Made by a program: the position numbers and the translations under genes
The notes under the pieces: model-generated
Database searches by the model: none
The model's input: the letters and a program-made list of their open reading frames with translations, nothing else
Told to the model about the DNA's origin: nothing
Shown: positions 62,912 to 64,000 of the stretch, piece after piece
Position numbering within the stretch: the first letter of the stretch is position 1
How the letters are laid out: each line of letters opens with the position of its first letter
Assembly (NCBI GenBank): GCA_963970005.1
Contig: CAXAMN010003692.1
Location: 223,326-287,325 of the forward strand
Direction: 5' to 3'
Source: Durusdinium trenchii
Lineage: Eukaryota; Sar; Dinophyceae; Suessiales; Symbiodiniaceae
DNA length: 64,000 nucleotides

Positions 62912-64000
62912 ATGCCGGGTTCTGAAGGAAATAGTACTGGCTCAGGTTCCACGGAAACCTCCGTCGGATCCCAATTGGCACAGCTTGTGCCCACCTTCGA
63001 CCCGGGAGTCGACAGTGTTGAACAGTGGTGCCAGAAGATTCGATTGTTGATCCGTGCATGGCCTGAAAATAAGCTCAATGAATTGGCCACCTAAGCATTT
63101 CAGAAGCTTGAACTTCGTCGGTGAAGTCATGCCTGGCACTAAGGAAGGAATTTTGAAGATTGTAGAGATTGTGTCTGGCCAATTTGGCCAAGTTGATCTC
63201 GAGAAGAAGTATGAGGTGGTGGAGAAAGCAGTGCTTCGATGCCAACAAAAGCCGGATGAAACCGCAGACTCATTTTTGGCCCGCATGAACGTCGCATGGA
63301 CTGAAATCGAGGCCAACCAGGTCAAGCTCAGCGAGATTCAGGCCTACGTGGTCCTTCGTGGCAGACGACAAGAAGAGAGTTTTGGTAGAATCTGGAGCAG
63401 AAAGTGGCGGAACATTGAGCATGGGCAAAGTCACTTCTGCAATTAGGCTTCTAGGCTCAGCTTTCTTTCAGGAGTACACCACTGGCAAGAAGGACAAAAC
63501 TTTGAAAACATATGATCAGAGCGCATTCACGGCAGAAGAGCTGGAAGAGGAAGAAGACCTCTACTGGACCAATGCTGATGAGCAATGGGAGGACGACAAC
63601 CTTGAAATGTTGGCCGCCGAGGACCCAGATGCTGCATTGGTGCTTCAGTTCGAAAGCGCAGTGAACGAAACGATTCAAGAAGAGTCAGAATTGTCAGCCT
63701 ACTACTCAAGCTATCAGGAGGCTCGCAAGAGACTTCAAGAGAAAACAAAGAATCGTGGGTTTTGGAATTCCAAAGGTGGGTCCACTAAGGGCTATGGCAA
63801 AAAGGGGGTCAAGGGAAAGACATCGAAGGGCAAGGGCTTCAAGACTCTCCAACAACGCATAGCTGAATCCCACTGCAGGATCTGTAACCAGAGAGGGCAC
63901 TGGAAAGCCGAGTGCCCGATGAGAAAGTCCGCAACTCCTTCGGATGATCGCCCTCAGATTCCGACGTCGGCCGCCGTCGTGATCGACCTTGAAGAGATCC
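62912..64000 (+). pseudogene. Gag of copia-like element 2, runs off the window
   Basis: ATG at 62912 (MPGSEGNSTGSGSTETSVGS) in frame 2 with a capsid-like FDPGVDSVEQWCQKIRLLIR, ending at a TAA near 63094. It resumes in frame 3 (63054-63446) with KKYEVVEKAVLRCQQKPDET and SFLARMNVAWTEIEANQVKL. From about 63424 it is in frame 1 and stays open to the end of the window: GSAFFQEYTTGKKDKTLKTY, an acidic EELEEEEDLYW stretch, a KGYGKKGVKGKTSKGKG basic patch and the zinc knuckle CRICNQRGHWKAEC. The knuckle and flanking QQRIxES match element 1 gag (CRICGRKGHWKAEC). Broken by two frameshifts and a stop. Confidence 0.8.

Overview
The window looks like nuclear DNA of a dinoflagellate, most likely from the Symbiodiniaceae. 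It is gene-poor and packed with decayed retrotransposons. The few host coding pieces are short exon-like segments ending in AG|G acceptors with GT or GC donors. A full-length LINE copy begins with the last eight bases of the dinoflagellate spliced leader. There are no bacterial operons, ribosome binding sites or CRISPR arrays, and I recognise no rRNA or tRNA gene. All functional calls come from motif reading, not from a database search.

Layout. Positions 1-15172 hold three head-to-tail copies (A, B, C) of one LINE family. Each ends in an (ATAC)n tail that abuts the start of the next copy. Copy B is close to full length: ORF1 with a zinc ribbon and coiled coil, a ubiquitin-protease-like Cys/His domain, APE-type endonuclease, reverse transcriptase (RT), CCHC knuckle, RNase H-like segment and a C-terminal domain with three zinc-binding motifs. 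All copies carry frameshifts and deletions. Positions 15173-32115 are mostly non-coding host DNA with scattered exon candidates (16.2-18.2 kb and 29.5-30.4 kb), a 73-bp satellite (21.6-22.4 kb) next to a 418-base gap, and a 0.55-kb direct repeat (26.7 and 27.7 kb).

Positions 32116-40304 are a Ty1/copia-type LTR retrotransposon with matching 261-bp LTRs and an initiator-Met-type primer-binding site. Besides gag, protease, integrase, RT and RNase H, its pol carries a cytosine-methyltransferase-like domain. A 186-residue ORF lies in an alternative frame and resembles an ExoX C-terminal module. Positions about 42074-49588 are a tyrosine-recombinase (DIRS-like) retrotransposon. Its RNase H is split by a second cytosine-methyltransferase-like domain, and its recombinase follows a consensus 2A ribosome-skipping peptide.

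Positions 49.6-56.8 kb contain repeats only, including a fold-back palindrome at 52.3-52.8 kb and a (GAT)n block. Positions 56880-59384 on the minus strand are an 834-codon open piece of a different LINE (RT end, zinc knuckle, RNase H, unknown C-terminus). A dispersed repeat family fills 59.4-61.6 kb. The window ends with host exons (61.8-62.57 kb) and the 5' end of a second copia-like element with a broken gag.

The most unusual signals are domain captures by retroelements: a 2A peptide plus a methyltransferase inside a split RNase H, a deubiquitinase-like protease in a LINE, an alternative-frame ORF in copia pol, and a spliced-leader remnant marking a LINE 5' end.
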